From Cellulophaga sp. 20_2_10 (GTDB lineage: Bacteria; Bacteroidota; Bacteroidia; Flavobacteriales; Flavobacteriaceae), in the NCBI RefSeq assembly GCF_023476645.1, contig NZ_JAMCOJ010000005.1, positions 62,001-126,000 on the forward strand: a DNA stretch of 64,000 bases. The letters are read 5' to 3'. The translations under genes and the position numbers were made by a program. The first letter of the stretch is position 1; each line of letters starts with the position of its first letter. Of the stretch, positions 62,550 through 64,000 are shown one piece after another. Under the pieces are notes generated by a model. The model was not told the origin of the DNA and did no database searches. It saw only the letters and a list, made by a program, of their open reading frames with translations.

Positions 62550-63186
62550 TACTATCTTTTTTTGGGTCTTTTACTTGCTCTACGTCTACATCTATAGTTT
62601 TTACCTTTTCTTTAAGCATCGCTTTGTAATAAGCTGCTCTACTTAATGGCTCATACTCTTCCGTCTCACCAAGCATTACTAAATTATCGTTATTAGATTT
62701 TCTAAAGCTATAGTTTGCTAAGTTTCCGGTACGTGTACAAATTGCATGCACTTTAGTAACATACTCGGCTGTAGCCATTAGTGCAGGCATTGGACCAAAT
62801 GGGTTTCCTTTAAAATCCATATCTAACCCAGCTACTAAAACACGAATTCCCTTGTTGGCTAAGTCATTACAAACCGTAACAATTTCGTCATCAAAAAACT
62901 GAGCTTCATCTATACCTACAACATCACAACCATCTGCTAATAATCTAATATTTGCAGCAGCTGGTACAGGCGTAGACCTAATTTCGTTGGCATCATGAGA
63001 TACTACCATTTCTTCGTGGTAGCGTGTATCTACAATAGGCTTAAAAATTTCGACTTTTTGCTTGGCAAACTGCGCACGCTTAAGCCTTCTAATTAATTCT
63101 TCTGTCTTACCAGAGAACATAGATCCGCAAATAACCTCTATCCAGCCAAATTGTTCTTTGGGGTTCACCGTATTTTCAAGAAACAT
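62542..63186 (-). CDS. tdk: Thymidine kinase
   Basis: 214 residues. P-loop [15 protein letters not shown] (about residues 20-34), catalytic Walker B GIDEAQFF (about residue 93) and the lasso region [15 protein letters not shown] near 155. It phosphorylates thymidine for salvage to dTMP. Only one Cys (in CTRT) of the usual CxxC/CxxC or CxxH zinc site remains, so the structural zinc is probably missing. It is the first gene of the tdk-alr unit and starts 104 bp from the divergent unknown gene. Confidence 0.94.
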   Translation of the reverse strand: MFLENTVNPKEQFGWIEVICGSMFSGKTEELIRRLKRAQFAKQKVEIFKPIVDTRYHEEMVVSHDANEIRSTPVPAAANIRLLADGCDVVGIDEAQFFDDEIVTVCNDLANKGIRVLVAGLDMDFKGNPFGPMPALMATAEYVTKVHAICTRTGNLANYSFRKSNNDNLVMLGETEEYEPLSRAAYYKAMLKEKVKTIDVDVEQVKDPKKDSNA

Positions 63187-63289
63187 TTTGTATTTTTAGA
63201 CGAAAATAAAGCGTTTTTCGTTCTTATTTAGTAGATCGATTAAAATTATTGAAAATTTTCACCAGATAAGGTTTTAAAATATTAGGAAG

Positions 63290-63973
63290 ATGAAGGAAAA
63301 ATTAAAACAAGAAATAATGAAAATGTCTACGGACATACTAACTTCCAATGAATTAGATAACGTTTCTAGTTTGTATGAAACTGCTAAATCATTATATGAA
63401 AAATTAGCCGTGTTAAAATTTATTGAAGAGAAGTTACACGATGTTGAGATAGATGTTACCAAAAATATTATTGCAGAAAAGTTTGAAAAATTGGCGAATG
63501 CCGTTATTTATGAAAACACTTCTGTACCAGAAAGCAATCCGCACCAAGAAGATATTATGACCCCAGGTATAGATACTATTATGGGTATGATGCCAGAGAT
63601 GGAAGACCCTAAAGCTACAGATGATATGCTTAACGAATTTGCAACTAAACCAGAGTATGCAAAAAACGATCTTGAGCTTTTTATGCCAGAATCCGAGGTT
63701 AAAACAAAAACTGCAACAGAAAAGGTAGCAAATAGTGTTGCTGCCACTGAGATTAAAATTGGTCTTAACGACAGGTTAGCGTTTGTAAAACATTTGTTTA
63801 ATGATAGCAATGAGGATTACCAAAGAGTATTATCGCAATTAAGCACTATAGATACAGAAGAACGTTCTGTTGCTTTTATTGTAAATATGGTAAAACCAGA
63901 TTATAGCAATTGGTTAGGAAAAGAAGAGTACGAAGAGCGTTTTATGGCAATTATTGAACGTAAATTTGCATAA
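63290..63973 (+). CDS. Conserved-looking acidic protein of unknown function
   Basis: 227 residues from ATG 63290; Met10 is an alternative. The N-terminal third is helical (SLYETAKSLYEKLAVLKFIEEKL), the middle is acidic and Pro/Met-rich (GIDTIMGMMPEMEDP, about 98-113), and the C-terminal 80 residues form a compact helical domain (KIGLNDRLAFVKHLFND, NWLGKEEYEERFM). There is no signal peptide, membrane segment or catalytic motif. It may bind other proteins through helices at either end. Divergent from tdk. Confidence 0.68.
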   Translation: MKEKLKQEIMKMSTDILTSNELDNVSSLYETAKSLYEKLAVLKFIEEKLHDVEIDVTKNIIAEKFEKLANAVIYENTSVPESNPHQEDIMTPGIDTIMGMMPEMEDPKATDDMLNEFATKPEYAKNDLELFMPESEVKTKTATEKVANSVAATEIKIGLNDRLAFVKHLFNDSNEDYQRVLSQLSTIDTEERSVAFIVNMVKPDYSNWLGKEEYEERFMAIIERKFA

Positions 63974-63982
63974 AACTTTCTA

Positions 63983-64000
63983 ATGAACATTACTAAAATA
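63983..64000 (+). CDS. Possible start of the next gene (6 codons only)
   Basis: ATG at 63983 is followed by five open codons (NITKI) up to the window edge, 9 bp after the stop of the gene before it. The spacing would fit a coupled gene, but the sequence is too short to identify or confirm. Confidence 0.25.

Overview
The window looks like a stretch of chromosome from a Flavobacteriaceae-type bacterium (Bacteroidota). The DNA is AT-rich. Several genes are preceded by the Bacteroidota -7 box TAnnTTTG instead of a clear Shine-Dalgarno sequence. The gene content also fits: a complete Bat (aerotolerance) operon, malate:quinone oxidoreductase, a plant-type acyl-ACP desaturase, a SulP/carbonic-anhydrase pair and large FtsX/MacB-type permeases ending in NPVKSLRTE-like tails. 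I cannot name a genus. I see no tRNA, rRNA, CRISPR array, insertion sequence or prophage, and no gene-free stretch longer than 300 bases.

Layout. 1-113 is the tail of glycyl-tRNA synthetase. 193-4286 holds a small beta-barrel protein, exonuclease III, aldose epimerase and mqo. 4348-11530 is a minus-strand block: acyl-ACP desaturase, a phosphoesterase coupled to a double zinc-ribbon membrane protein, a DUF1059-like peptide, an SPFH/GYF_2 protein (a set resembling Bacillus YdjG/YdjI), an AlbA_2 protein, an SDR and an aldo/keto reductase. 12315-21443 is the Bat operon (moxR, DUF58, a BatD-like membrane protein, batA-batE). 21512-24608 carries a small membrane peptide, beta-carbonic anhydrase and a SulP transporter. 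24688-30656 holds pheS, a RimB-RimK fusion, a CYTH protein, an NAD(P)-binding protein, dinB and a 1-Cys peroxiredoxin.

30753-35742 looks like one regulatory unit. A soluble histidine kinase and an NtrC-like sigma-54 activator are followed, after a terminator, by a 41-bp palindrome and a very good sigma-54 -24/-12 promoter. That promoter precedes a four-cysteine mini-protein, glutamate dehydrogenase, a GreA/B C-terminal-domain protein and a coiled-coil protein.

35856-56000 is a second, larger unit. A divergently transcribed sigma-54 activator and kinase (53291-56000) face a minus-strand export locus: TolC-like protein, HlyD/MacA adaptor, MacB-type ATPase, five paralogous ~800-residue FtsX/MacB permeases, a GIN-domain secreted protein and a second ATPase. 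Two promoters in this locus, before the TolC gene and before the second permease group, share a 45-bp upstream element (33/45 identical without gaps). In both it lies exactly 61 bp from a TGGCAC -24-like box, and both have a further TTGGCA 23 bp downstream. This is the strongest unexplained structure in the window. Both promoters have a non-standard -12 half, and the adjacent activator has GAFTDA in place of GAFTGA.

56007-63186 returns to minus-strand housekeeping genes: arfB-like factor with a TTG start, an orphan ABC ATPase, prolyl oligopeptidase, asd, mscL, alr and tdk. Two copies of an 82-bp intergenic repeat (about 89% identical) lie at 50381-50462 and 59711-59792. The window ends with a conserved-looking protein of unknown function and the possible first codons of another gene.
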